Source: Sneathiella limimaris
GTDB lineage: Bacteria > Pseudomonadota > Alphaproteobacteria > Sneathiellales > Sneathiellaceae
DNA length: 64,000 nucleotides
NCBI RefSeq assembly: GCF_012932565.1
Contig: NZ_JABBYJ010000001.1
Coordinates: forward strand, 1,178,001-1,242,000
Direction of reading: 5' to 3'
Part shown: piece after piece, positions 35,295 to 44,344 of the stretch
Layout of the letters: every line of letters starts with the position of its first letter
Numbering within the stretch: position 1 is the stretch's first letter
Notes under the pieces: model-generated
Told to the model about the DNA's origin: nothing
Databases searched by the model: none
Seen by the model: only the letters and a program-made list of their open reading frames with translations
Made by a program: the position numbers and the translations under genes

Positions 35295-36026
35295 CTAATT
35301 CGTCGGCAGACAGCTTTCCTTGATACCTCTACGGTCAAGTAGGACGCACCCTTTATCGGTATATGAGCGATAAACTTTGCTGATTAGCGATGCATATCTA
35401 GATTGGTTCTTATGAAGGTATGTGTAGCCGTATAGAACCCCGAGATGCTTCGTGGCGAGGCCTAGCCGGTCAATATTCGATGACTGAGTTCCACTGACCG
35501 TCCCAATAATTGCCTGTATGCGATTTCGGGATAATAGGGAAAATAAATTCTCGTATGTCCTCCCTTCAACAAGGGTGTAAGACGAAGCTAACAGCGGAGG
35601 CGGATTTAGGTTTAGTAAACGTTGCGCCCACTTGTTGCCCCGAATGATCCCGACGCTTTTGATTTCTACGTCCTGATGGGGCCAAAACACGATCTGGGTG
35701 TCGGTTCTCCCAAAAGGAACCTCTACCTGAACGGTGAAGTTCTCAATGATCGGTTCAAATTCTTCCGATAGGACAACAAAGCCATCAATCTCTCGATCTC
35801 TTAGCATTTCGATTGACCTTTCCCAGGGGATGTTCAGGATCTCAACGCATATCCCGGAATTGTCCATGAGGGCTTTGAAATTCCGCCCTATATACTCAAG
35901 ATCCTCGGAGATGGCGCCAAGGGCATTCATTTTCAGGCATGTGGTTTTAGGGGGCTCCGCGGCAAAAGCTGTGCTCGAAATGCCAGTCATGATCAACACT
36001 TGGAAAAGAAGTGAACGCAGGTACAT
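35295..36026 (-). CDS. Orphan periplasmic binding protein (SBP_bac_3-like), intact paralogue
   Basis: 243 residues: signal peptide, then TTCLKMNALGAISEDLEYIG, NIPWERSIEMLRDREIDGFV, VEVPFGRTDTQIVFWP and the family ending GIKESCLPTN. It is the only unbroken member of the three minus-strand copies in this cluster. The Cys near the mature N-terminus and the second Cys in DNSGICVEIL may form a disulfide. The function is unknown; lone binding proteins often feed a sensor rather than a transporter. Confidence 0.82.
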   Translation of the reverse strand: MYLRSLLFQVLIMTGISSTAFAAEPPKTTCLKMNALGAISEDLEYIGRNFKALMDNSGICVEILNIPWERSIEMLRDREIDGFVVLSEEFEPIIENFTVQVEVPFGRTDTQIVFWPHQDVEIKSVGIIRGNKWAQRLLNLNPPPLLASSYTLVEGRTYENLFSLLSRNRIQAIIGTVSGTQSSNIDRLGLATKHLGVLYGYTYLHKNQSRYASLISKVYRSYTDKGCVLLDRRGIKESCLPTN

Positions 36027-36704
36027 GCGAAGCCGGCTCCCAGATTATCCCCCGCTTCATAAGGTATGGCGAATATGTCTGTATGGCCAACAGGAAACGA
36101 CATTCCTGAGCTTAAAAATGCAGAATTAGGGTTTAATAATATTATTAATTGCACATTCTTAAATAAAATTCTTGAAATGCGGGTTTGGCCCTCCCATATG
36201 GCCATTCCTGTGCAGAAAGGGCTTCCTCTGAGTTTACGTCTCTTTGGGTTTCCTGTGATCAGGGCGTCGGGCACAAGTGACCGACTTTACAATGCGCCTG
36301 ATCCAAATCTTCGACACGTGCAAAACCACTTTAAAAATTCAGTAAACTTGCCGGTGATGCATGCGTACCAATTTTGATACCGAGTAACCTGTTAGTACAG
36401 AAGTAACCGCATCACCGGTCTTTTTCCGGTTGCGTACAGAAACACGCTCATTGGGGGATGAGACACCATGCAGAAATACACGCCGTAAAGCGGCTAAGGG
36501 ACTGATCCAAAACATAAAATCAAACCAACCCGATCAGCCTGCCAACCCAACATCTATCGACACCACCCACCCGGCACGAATTCTGTGTTTGCGGGCCTTT
36601 TGGGGTGTTTTAAGGTGTATAAAGTTTTACTCATTTTTGGGGTATTGATTAATCAATATTAAACCAAATAGCTGTAGCTATGCGCCATTAATAGGGGTGA
36701 AAAG
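36027..36704. other. Long intergenic region with structured element
   Basis: 678 bases between divergent genes. Small reading frames occur (for example 36066-36377) but none looks like a protein. The one clear structure is an inverted repeat at 36351-36425, listed separately. The last 100 bases before the TPR gene are AT-rich and probably carry its promoter. Confidence 0.55.
36351..36425 (+). ncRNA. Possible small structured RNA or terminator-like element
   Basis: CCGGTGATGC (36351-36360) and GCATCACCGG (36409-36418) are perfect 10-base complements with 48 bases between, and five T residues follow at 36421-36425. The inside has a small CTGT/ACAG stem and two direct copies of AGTAACC (36383-36389 and 36402-36408). 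The layout, a closing stem with a folded loop and then a T-run, could be the end of a small RNA or a leader. No known RNA family is recognised. Confidence 0.3.
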
Positions 36705-37739
36705 ATGCGATTAATACTTGCTTTGGTAATTACATTTTGTGCTTTGGTATCATATGCTCAGGCGGGACATTGGGGATCTGCTACAGAAGACAAACTGGAA
36801 GCCAGTCAGCCGGAATTGTTTAAGGACTTCCGCAAAGCTCGTGAATTAATCGATAATTTTGATGGAATTCGAAAGCCCTTATTGGTTGCCAAGGAACTGC
36901 TGGATAAAACGATTGAGCAGGATATAAATTTCGCACCTGCTTATGTCGAATATGCCCGACTTTATTATAAAGGGGGGCATATCCTTGGGGGCGTATTCAA
37001 GTCTCAAACAAGGAGTATGGCTAGAGCTGCCATTGAGAGGGCAATTGAAGTTGAGCCTGACTATGAGGATGCTTATGTCCTGCTTGGCTATCAGCTATAT
37101 CAGGAAGGTGCAAATGAGGAAGCATTAACTGTTCTTGATCATGCTGAAGAACTGGGCAGCAAGAGTCCCTGGTTGCATCTAAATAGAATGCTAGTTTATC
37201 AGTTTACCGGTCAGCGGGACGAGGCATTTAAACATCTTCTGAAGGTGATTGAGAAAAAGCCAAATAATGAGAACGCTTATTCCTTCGCGTTGGAGAAAAT
37301 GGCGCGTTTTTATGTCAACAGAGAAAATTTTTCGGAAGCAGATCAGTGGTATGAGCGCCTTTTGCAACTGCAGCCAATTGCATGGAACTATAGTAAAATA
37401 GCCTACTATCAGCTCATGCATAAACGGGATGTGGATGCAGCAATAAGCTATGGGGAACAAGCTCTTGAAAAAATGGATTATTACGAGGCGCGGAGAATTC
37501 TTGCTGCCGCCTATTTTGTCAAATGGTCCCAGGTGACAAAAAAAGGGCGACTAGAAGAAGCCATGAGCTATTTTGCTAGGGGGTTCGAGCTTTTTCCCAA
37601 CCTGGTCAAGATAATTGATGTCTATCAGAGTGAAGATGCCATGAAGGATACTCTGGCCCGGTTGCGGGTTTATGTACGCTATGCCGTCTCCAAAAGCCTG
37701 CAAATCATGCGTGAAGAAGGTGTTCAAATTCCAGGATAA
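36705..37739 (+). CDS. Exported TPR-repeat protein
   Basis: 344 residues with a signal peptide ending near YAQAGHWG and several tetratricopeptide repeats across 60-270 (APAYVEYARLYYKGG, EDAYVLLGYQLYQEGANEEA, SEADQWYERLLQLQP). It should fold as a periplasmic helical scaffold for protein contacts. Its partner is not clear. The gene is alone, between the structured intergenic region and a convergent SDR gene, and is more AT-rich than its neighbours. Confidence 0.78.
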   Translation: MRLILALVITFCALVSYAQAGHWGSATEDKLEASQPELFKDFRKARELIDNFDGIRKPLLVAKELLDKTIEQDINFAPAYVEYARLYYKGGHILGGVFKSQTRSMARAAIERAIEVEPDYEDAYVLLGYQLYQEGANEEALTVLDHAEELGSKSPWLHLNRMLVYQFTGQRDEAFKHLLKVIEKKPNNENAYSFALEKMARFYVNRENFSEADQWYERLLQLQPIAWNYSKIAYYQLMHKRDVDAAISYGEQALEKMDYYEARRILAAAYFVKWSQVTKKGRLEEAMSYFARGFELFPNLVKIIDVYQSEDAMKDTLARLRVYVRYAVSKSLQIMREEGVQIPG

Positions 37740-37762
37740 TGATTTAGGCGGGTTATCCGTCT

Positions 37763-38512
37763 TCAGGTTTTCATCTTTACATAACCCCGGTTGTGGCTGG
37801 GGCTGATCACGAGTGTGCCGACGGAGACGCGTTTGGGAAGGTTGGCAAGGAAGAGAATGGTTTCACCCAGATCTTCCTCCTGCAGCATTTTTTCCCGATC
37901 TTCCGGAGAGGGTGGGACGGGGCGTTTATCCAGGATTGGGGTGTTCACCTCTCCCGGACAGAGGGCAGTGGCGCGAATGCCGTGATCCCCTTCCTCCATA
38001 TTCAGGCTTTCACTAAAGGCGACGACGCCATGCTTCGCGGCGGTGTACGCCGGACCGGTCAGGATGGATGGGCGCACGCCCGCAACAGAGGAGACATTGA
38101 TAATAAGCCCATCGGCCTGTTTTCGCATCAGCGGCAGGACCGCCTGGCAGCAATAAAAACTGCCATTGAGGTTGGCGGAAATGACGCTGTCAAATCCATC
38201 CGGGGTCACCCGCTCCCAGCTTCGATCGGGGATATTCAGGCCAGCGCTGTTCACCAGGATATCAAGCTTGCCATGCGCTGCCTCGATCTTGTCCGCTGCT
38301 TTTTTGACGGCGTCTGCGTCCGTCACATCGAGGGGCAGGATCTCCGCTGATCCGCCCGCTGACGCGATCTTTTGGGAGATGTCTTCAAGTGGTTCCACCC
38401 GCCGGCCAGACAGAATGACATGTGCGCCTGCCGCCGCCAACTTCAGCGCGCCCGCCGATCCAATCCCGGTGCCAGCCCCTGTTACCCATGTAATTTTTCC
38501 GGAAAGTGTCAT
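37763..38512 (-). CDS. Short-chain dehydrogenase/reductase
   Basis: 249 residues with a classical SDR core: TGAGTGIG cofactor site, NSAG, catalytic Ser in INVSS and the YxxxK motif as YTAAK. An Arg in the GRR after strand 2 suggests NADP preference. ATG at 38512 was chosen because AGGAG lies at the right distance. Substrate unknown; many such SDRs act on hydroxy-acids, sugars or ketones. Confidence 0.88.
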   Translation of the reverse strand: MTLSGKITWVTGAGTGIGSAGALKLAAAGAHVILSGRRVEPLEDISQKIASAGGSAEILPLDVTDADAVKKAADKIEAAHGKLDILVNSAGLNIPDRSWERVTPDGFDSVISANLNGSFYCCQAVLPLMRKQADGLIINVSSVAGVRPSILTGPAYTAAKHGVVAFSESLNMEEGDHGIRATALCPGEVNTPILDKRPVPPSPEDREKMLQEEDLGETILFLANLPKRVSVGTLVISPSHNRGYVKMKT

Positions 38513-38711
38513 GTCCCTGCTCCTCATTATTGGTTTTATTTTAGCGCCCTGAGGGAAAGCATAGGATGGAATGGCAGGCTTGTCGAATGGCAGAAGCGGT
38601 GCCATCTCAAGTCTAGAGGTTCAGCTTTGTAGAATTAGTCACAGTGGATTGAGGGCGGATCTGATAGGGTATCTATCAGACGTGTCGCATTTAACGGGCG
38701 GATGGAAATAT

Positions 38712-40040
38712 ATGCGGGTGTTTAAGGGGCGTGAGGGGATTGGATCAGAGATTGAGCAAACCCTTCTTGGTGCGGAGCAGCAGGGTCTGAAGCTGGCCAT
38801 TAAAGGGCGGCTGATCGCGCTGGTGGTTGTTGGGCTTTGGATGGTGCCATCGCGCGGTGCTGATCGGGCCGCGGATATTATTCTAGCGCTGGTGGTTCTG
38901 GTGGCGCTGGGGCTTTTGCATTTCTTCCTCATTGGCTCGCGCTGGGACCGGAAATGGGTGAAATATGTCTTCATCACGGTGGATCTGGCGCTCCTTTCTG
39001 GTGCCATGGCCCTTGTCCCGCCGGAGCCGGGCCTTGACCTGCCGCAGATCTTCATCTTCCGCTTTGATGTGTTTCACTACTACTATGTGATCATTGCCGT
39101 GGCGGCGTTCAGCTTCTCCCCCGGGTTGGTGCTTTATTCAGGCGTTCTGGGGGCAATCGGGTGGCTCAGTGCCTTTTTATGGGTGCGAAGCGGGATTGAA
39201 AAACCGCTGGAGTGGGGGGATGCGCTGACGGAAGGGAGCAGCGACTATTTCTCGAAAATCATTTTGCATCCGGATTTTGTGGCGACCGGCAGCCGGGTGC
39301 AGGAGGCCATCATTTATCTGATGGTGGCGCTGCTGGTTGCAGTTGTCATGTACCGGGCCCGGCTGACGGTTCGCCGCCGATTTGAGGCGGAGCAGGATGT
39401 GGCGACGGTGACCAATCTTTTCGGCCGGTATGTGCCCGAAGCCGTTGCCCAGACCATGATCGAGGATAAAGGCGCCCTTGATCCGATTGAACGGCAGGCA
39501 ACCGTGATGTTTGTCGATGTCGAAGGGTTTACGAGCCTGACCGAGGCAAAAGGACCTGGCGCCACAGTTGATATCCTCAATGCCTATTTCGATGCAGCGA
39601 CAGAGATTATCAGTCGCCACGGGGGTATTGTGACCCAGTTTCAGGGAGACGGTATTCTGGCGGTTTTCAACGTCCCGATTGCGGTGGAGGATCATGTTGG
39701 TCACGCCTATCAAGCGGCGTCAGAGCTATTGGCGCTGGTCGAAAGCCGGGACTTTGCCGGGACCCGGTTTAACATCCGGATCGGGCTGACAACGGGCCCC
39801 GTTTTTGCCGGTAATATTGGCGGCGGCGGTCGTCAAAGTTATACGGTTTATGGGGATACGGTAAATCTGGCCTCCCGCCTTGAGGTATTGAATAAAACTC
39901 AAGGAACCCGCTTGCTCATCTCTCATTTTGCGGCGGCTCACCTGCCATCAGCAGTGTTAAGGTCCCTCGGCGCGGTGGAGATCCGGGGCGTTGCTGAACC
40001 GGTTGAGATTTATACCCATAAGACAGACGGCGAAGGTTAG
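38712..40040 (+). CDS. Membrane class III adenylate/guanylate cyclase
   Basis: 442 residues. Four to six membrane segments over residues 28-215 replace the sensor; the catalytic domain follows without a clear HAMP region. Metal-binding sites FVDVEGFTSL (about 266-275) and FQGDGILAVF (about 310), and the ending YTVYGDTVNLASRLE, are intact. Its catalytic half is similar to the cyclase at 16731-18287 (FGRYVPE linker in both), so the two are probably paralogues with different sensing parts. The ATG at 38712 has a GGATGGA-type ribosome site. Confidence 0.87.
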   Translation: MRVFKGREGIGSEIEQTLLGAEQQGLKLAIKGRLIALVVVGLWMVPSRGADRAADIILALVVLVALGLLHFFLIGSRWDRKWVKYVFITVDLALLSGAMALVPPEPGLDLPQIFIFRFDVFHYYYVIIAVAAFSFSPGLVLYSGVLGAIGWLSAFLWVRSGIEKPLEWGDALTEGSSDYFSKIILHPDFVATGSRVQEAIIYLMVALLVAVVMYRARLTVRRRFEAEQDVATVTNLFGRYVPEAVAQTMIEDKGALDPIERQATVMFVDVEGFTSLTEAKGPGATVDILNAYFDAATEIISRHGGIVTQFQGDGILAVFNVPIAVEDHVGHAYQAASELLALVESRDFAGTRFNIRIGLTTGPVFAGNIGGGGRQSYTVYGDTVNLASRLEVLNKTQGTRLLISHFAAAHLPSAVLRSLGAVEIRGVAEPVEIYTHKTDGEG

Positions 40041-40522
40041 TTCGGCTTTTCATCCAGATTGATTTTGGGAACACCGCGCAGCATCAGAAGGGTATTCCGC
40101 CCGGCCCGGAGAATTGGATAGCTGATCCGGCTGACAGTTGCGGATTTAAAAAGCCAGGCATTGAGCCGATTAAACCAGCCGTGAGCGCTACCGAGGAGCG
40201 CCATCATCTGTAGCGCATCGGCTCCGTGATAGAGCCGCCCGCCATATTTCAGAATCATGCCTTCATCCAGATCGAGATTTGCCTTTCGGATTTCCTTAAG
40301 CAGGGGATGGTCCGGGTCGCTCCGTCCATCCAGCAGGTGAAGCGATCCTGCGGCCTGCCGGATTTGCAGTGCCATCGCCGCCCGGGTGCATAATGGGCAT
40401 CCCCCATCATAGACAAACCAAACCCCGTCTTCAGAGGCGGCGGTTTGGTTGGGTATAATTTCCTGTTGTAGGGGCTGCGGGGCCACGGCATCCACTTTGC
40501 TTATGATCGATCTCGTAATCAT
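40037..40522 (-). CDS. DCC-family thiol-disulfide oxidoreductase-like protein (DUF393)
   Basis: 161 residues. The DxxCxxC signature is seen as YDGGCPLCT (Cys42, Cys45), then the thioredoxin-like fold; the end is poorly conserved. The family is widespread, its role is unsettled and a redox task is assumed. It converges on the cyclase gene with a 4-base overlap. Confidence 0.85.
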   Translation of the reverse strand: MITRSIISKVDAVAPQPLQQEIIPNQTAASEDGVWFVYDGGCPLCTRAAMALQIRQAAGSLHLLDGRSDPDHPLLKEIRKANLDLDEGMILKYGGRLYHGADALQMMALLGSAHGWFNRLNAWLFKSATVSRISYPILRAGRNTLLMLRGVPKINLDEKPN

Positions 40523-40548
40523 AAGCTTCCCGCGGATGCCTGCAACTT

Positions 40549-41748
40549 TTAGCTGATGACGCCCTTGGTTTTTAAGGAATTAATCTCATCCGTGGTATAC
40601 CCCAGAAGATCGCTTAGAACCGTGTTTGTATTTTCCCCAAGCTTCGGCGGCGGGGTTGGTTCAGGCGGTGTGTGACCAACAAACTTGACCGGGTTGGAGA
40701 CCATTTTAAGCGGACCGATTTCAGGGTGGGTGACCGTCTGGATCATGCCCCGCGCGGCCGTGTTTGGATGATCCAATGCCTCAGCAATACTGAGGATAGG
40801 GGCATGGGGAACGTCAAATTCCTCCATCTTTTGGGTCCAGGCGGCAGTGGTGTCGGTCTTGAAAATCTCGGTAATCAGGGCCTCCAGCCCTTCGCGATTG
40901 GCAAGGCGATCCTCATATGCGGCATAGCGCGGATCTTCCAGCAAATCAGCACGGCCCATGGCATTAGCAAAATTGCGCCAGAACCCCTCGGTCAGGCAGG
41001 CGACGATGATATGGCCATCTGCGGTTTCAATGGCCCCATAAGGTACAATATTGGGATGACGGGTGCCATAAGGCTCTGGTGTTTTGCCCGTGACAAAATA
41101 CAGCTGGGAGAGATATCCCAGCATGCCGAGCAGGCTATCGAGCATGGAGATATCCACCTTTCGCCCGACTTTCTTCGTGGTGGCTTCATGCAGGGCGGCC
41201 AGGATGCCAAAGACCCCAAAAATACCGCCGGACATATCCCCCAACGGAACGCCGAGCTTGGTTGGGCTTTGATCCGGTTCTCGATTAACGCTCATGATCC
41301 CAGAGAGGGCCTGGGCGACGATGTCAAAGGAGGGCTTGTCCTTCAATGGCCCCTCCGCCCCAAAACCGGATATGGCACAATAGACGAGGGCAGGATTATC
41401 TTTTTTCAATTCCTCGTACCCGAGGCCGAGTTTGTCCATCACGCCGGGTCGAAAATTTTCAATCACCACATCGGATGTTGCGGCAAGATCCTTGGCAATC
41501 TTGGCCCCTTCCGGGGTTTTCAAATCCAGCGTGATGCTTGATTTATTGCGATTAAGGGCAATGAAATAATGACTGAGGTCGCCCACATATGGCGGGAAGT
41601 TCCGTGTCTCATCTCCTTTTTCAAGGCTTTCAATCTTGATGACCTCCGCCCCAAGATCCCCAAGGATCATGGTCGCATAGGGACCGGAGAGCACTCGCGT
41701 AAAATCGAGGACCCGCACCCCATCAAGGGGCCCCTTATCTGTTATCAT
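40549..41748 (-). CDS. CaiB/BaiF family III CoA transferase
   Basis: 399 residues, typical for the family. The start LDGVRVLDFTRVLSGPYAT, the ADVVIENFRPG-like block (SDVVIENFRPGVMDKLGLGY) and the catalytic Asp, probably Asp142 in SFDIVAQALSG, are present. It should move CoA between two carboxylic acids. It stands on the other side of the IclR gene from the acyl-CoA synthetase and dehydratase, suggesting one pathway. The ATG at 41748 has GGGAGG 8 bases upstream. Confidence 0.9.
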   Translation of the reverse strand: MITDKGPLDGVRVLDFTRVLSGPYATMILGDLGAEVIKIESLEKGDETRNFPPYVGDLSHYFIALNRNKSSITLDLKTPEGAKIAKDLAATSDVVIENFRPGVMDKLGLGYEELKKDNPALVYCAISGFGAEGPLKDKPSFDIVAQALSGIMSVNREPDQSPTKLGVPLGDMSGGIFGVFGILAALHEATTKKVGRKVDISMLDSLLGMLGYLSQLYFVTGKTPEPYGTRHPNIVPYGAIETADGHIIVACLTEGFWRNFANAMGRADLLEDPRYAAYEDRLANREGLEALITEIFKTDTTAAWTQKMEEFDVPHAPILSIAEALDHPNTAARGMIQTVTHPEIGPLKMVSNPVKFVGHTPPEPTPPPKLGENTNTVLSDLLGYTTDEINSLKTKGVIS

Positions 41749-41841
41749 TTTCACACCTCCCTTATTATCGGTTTTAGGCAGGATCTGGGTTTCTCTGTCC
41801 CTTTATTGATCCTTCGTTTCAGGCTGTCACCTGCTTGGCAT

Positions 41842-42630
41842 TTACATATTGATACTGTTTGTCGTCTCCCTCGCAGCGATCAGCAGTTGTTCGGCTATTG
41901 GCTCTAGCCCCATTGATTTCACCTGCTCCGACACCCCGACAGTGACGATGCAATTTGTCATCGCGCCAGCCTTGTTGAAGACCGGGGCGGAGAGAATGGT
42001 CACACCCCGGATATAATCGCCTGTATCGATACCGTATCCCCGTTTTTTGGTTTCTTCGATCTGGGAGATCCAGTCTTCATACGTGGGTGGGTTGTCCCAG
42101 CTCAAGGCGTCGAACTGACGCTTTAGATCCCGGCGAGAGAGATTGTTAAACGCGGCATGGCAACGGCCTGTCGCACTGATCAGGCCGGGGAACCGACTGC
42201 CCACATCCACCTGCAGGCGAAAGGGCAGGCGGGAGCGGGCAATAGCCACGACGACCATATGCTTCACACCGGTCACCTGAACCCCAATAGAGGTCATGCC
42301 AAAGTCGTTGGAGAGATTATCCAAATGAGTCTGGACCACATGATTGAACACGTTCTTCATGAGCACGGTGCGGGCAAGCGGCAGGACCCCAATTCCGAGG
42401 CTGTAGCGTTTGGTCTCTTCCTCAACCACAACCAGTTCTTCTTCGACCAGGGTACGCAAAATATGCAGGCAGGTACTGGGAATCAAATCCGTGTCCCGAG
42501 CAATCTGATTCACCCCTAATGGCTCATCCGACTGAGCCAGATGACGTAAAATGGCAATGCCTCTTGTGAGGGCGGGGACCTGTCTGATTCTGGCTTGAGA
42601 GCCGCTGTTTTCCTTGGCTTTTGGGGGCAT
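41842..42630 (-). CDS. IclR-family transcriptional regulator
   Basis: 262 residues: N-terminal winged helix (LTRGIAILRHLAQSDEPLGVNQIARDTDL...STCLHILRTLVEEELV) and a C-terminal ligand domain with LISATGRCHAAF and an SAPVFNKAGAMTNCIVTVGV ending. It probably senses an intermediate of the CoA pathway and controls the genes on both sides. Its own promoter region holds two palindromes. Confidence 0.9.
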   Translation of the reverse strand: MPPKAKENSGSQARIRQVPALTRGIAILRHLAQSDEPLGVNQIARDTDLIPSTCLHILRTLVEEELVVVEEETKRYSLGIGVLPLARTVLMKNVFNHVVQTHLDNLSNDFGMTSIGVQVTGVKHMVVVAIARSRLPFRLQVDVGSRFPGLISATGRCHAAFNNLSRRDLKRQFDALSWDNPPTYEDWISQIEETKKRGYGIDTGDYIRGVTILSAPVFNKAGAMTNCIVTVGVSEQVKSMGLEPIAEQLLIAARETTNSINM

Positions 42631-42645
42631 TAAGAACTCCTGATT

Positions 42646-42684
42646 TTATTGTCTATGTACAATAATAGAATCATATTGACAATA
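42646..42684. promoter_or_regulatory. Palindromes in the IclR/acyl-CoA synthetase gap, probable operator
   Basis: TTATTGT-N6-ACAATAA at 42646-42665 is a 20-base palindrome; a second one, TATTGACAATA, lies at 42674-42684. Both contain the ATTGT/ACAAT half-site. They sit between the divergent IclR gene and the acyl-CoA synthetase gene, a normal position for IclR autoregulation and control of the pathway. The match is by symmetry only. Confidence 0.65.
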
Positions 42685-42749
42685 CAATTCATTTTCGTCT
42701 GACTAGAGAAAAATAAGAAGAGTGCGATTGATTGGGAGAGACGATAGCG

Positions 42750-44288
42750 ATGCTGACTGAATTCACGTCCTATGCGGATGCACAAAAACATTATTCGAAA
42801 GAGGGCTTGTGGGAGCTGTTTGACGGTGACCGGGAGCGGATCAATATTGCCCATGAATGTATCGATAGACATGCAGTCGGGGATCGCATCGCGCTGAATA
42901 TTGTCTCCACCGAAATGGACACGGTTTCCCTGAGCTTTCAGGAAATTTCGGAGCTGTCCTCCAAATTCGCTCATGCCTTGGTTGCCAAAGGGGTCAAGCC
43001 GGGCGAGCGGGTGGCGATCATGTTGGAGCCGTCACTGGAATATTACGTGGGTCTGTTCGGGGCCATGAAGATGGGTGCGATTGCTGTTCCCATGTTTACC
43101 CTGTTCGGTCCGGATGGCATTGCTCTTCGGGTTGAGGATTGCAGCCCTTCTCTAATGCTGACCAATTCGGAAAAAGCAGCGCTCTGTCCAGATCGTGCGG
43201 ATATGGAAATTGTTGTCGCCGATGCTGATTGGCTGGCAAGCCTTGAGGGATACCCCGCTCAGTATGACTGTAAGACAGCAGGAAGTGATCTAGCCGTGTT
43301 TCAATATACGTCCGGAACCACTCGCCAATTACCGGATGCCGTTCGTCATACCCATCGCTCTATCGTCACGCTGATGAATGCCGCTCTTTATGCGACGGGA
43401 TTACGGCCGGGCGACGTATTTTTCTGTCCGTCCTCCCCCGCCTGGGGTCATGGGCTCTGGCATGGAACGCTGGCGCCCTTGGCCTTGGGCATTACCACGG
43501 GGACCTTTTGCGGGAAGTTCGATGGCGGCAGGCTGCTGGAGGTTCTGGAGGAGCTGAAGGTGACCAACCTGTCTGCTGCGGCAACCCACTACCGCCTGGC
43601 CAAGAATTCTGGAAAGGCTGGTGAACATCAGTATTCCCTTGAGAAACTCTCCTTCACCGGGGAGCCGATCGATGAGGATACAGCCGAGTTCCTGGAAGAG
43701 GTTTTCGGATTACCGGTCTGCAGCATGTACGGCACGACCGAGGTTGGGGTGATCCTCGCCAATTATCCGGGAGCCCCGGATTTTGAAGTGCGCAGCGGAT
43801 CGCTGGGTAAAGCCGTTCCGGGTGTCGAGGTCGAGGTGCACCGGGCTGATGGCAGCGAATGTGCGCCAGACGAAATGGGCGAGCTGGTCGTTCTCCGGCA
43901 GGGGAAATGGTACCAGACCAAAGATCTCGGGCGGCGGGATGCTGACGGCTATTTCTATCACGGAGGCCGGGCGGATGATGTGATCATCTCTGCCGGGTGG
44001 ACAATGAGTGCCGTGGAAATCGAGGATGCGATCCTCAAACATGAGGATGTACTGGAAGCAGCGGTTATCGGGGTGCCCGATGAGTTGCGGGGCCAGGTGG
44101 TTAAGGCCTTCGTCGTGTCGAAAAGAGCCGGCGATGATCAGTTCACAAAAGAAATTCAGGATCTGGTTCGCGGGCGCCTCAGCCAGCATGAATATCCACG
44201 CCTGATCAGCTTTGTACAAGATCTGCCCAAAACCCCTGCTGGGAAAATTCACCGAAAAATCCTGCGCGACCGGGAAGCTGCCGCGTGA
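42750..44288 (+). CDS. Acyl-CoA synthetase (AMP-binding family)
   Basis: 512 residues. It has the ANL-family motifs SMYGTTEVG, YHGGRADDVIISAGWTMSAVEIE and the C-terminal catalytic Lys in KTPAGKIHRKILR, so it should activate a carboxylic acid with ATP and CoA. The P-loop-like motif is unusual: VFQYTSGTTRQLPDAVRHTHR, where most members have TSGTTGxPKG. The Gly and Lys of that loop are missing. Start is ATG 42750 with GGGAGAG upstream. It is divergent from the IclR gene and leads into the dehydratase gene. Confidence 0.88.
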   Translation: MLTEFTSYADAQKHYSKEGLWELFDGDRERINIAHECIDRHAVGDRIALNIVSTEMDTVSLSFQEISELSSKFAHALVAKGVKPGERVAIMLEPSLEYYVGLFGAMKMGAIAVPMFTLFGPDGIALRVEDCSPSLMLTNSEKAALCPDRADMEIVVADADWLASLEGYPAQYDCKTAGSDLAVFQYTSGTTRQLPDAVRHTHRSIVTLMNAALYATGLRPGDVFFCPSSPAWGHGLWHGTLAPLALGITTGTFCGKFDGGRLLEVLEELKVTNLSAAATHYRLAKNSGKAGEHQYSLEKLSFTGEPIDEDTAEFLEEVFGLPVCSMYGTTEVGVILANYPGAPDFEVRSGSLGKAVPGVEVEVHRADGSECAPDEMGELVVLRQGKWYQTKDLGRRDADGYFYHGGRADDVIISAGWTMSAVEIEDAILKHEDVLEAAVIGVPDELRGQVVKAFVVSKRAGDDQFTKEIQDLVRGRLSQHEYPRLISFVQDLPKTPAGKIHRKILRDREAAA

Positions 44289-44344
44289 GGACCTTCATCA
44301 ACCAACATTGACAGAATAAGAAAATTTAGACTGGAGAAAACGAC

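Noticed and set aside
36066-36377. A 103-codon frame in the long intergenic region
   Set aside because: No ribosome site or similarity to any known protein; it crosses the structured element.
40672-41541. A 289-codon open frame opposite the CoA transferase gene
   Set aside because: Antisense of a strongly conserved enzyme; no independent support.
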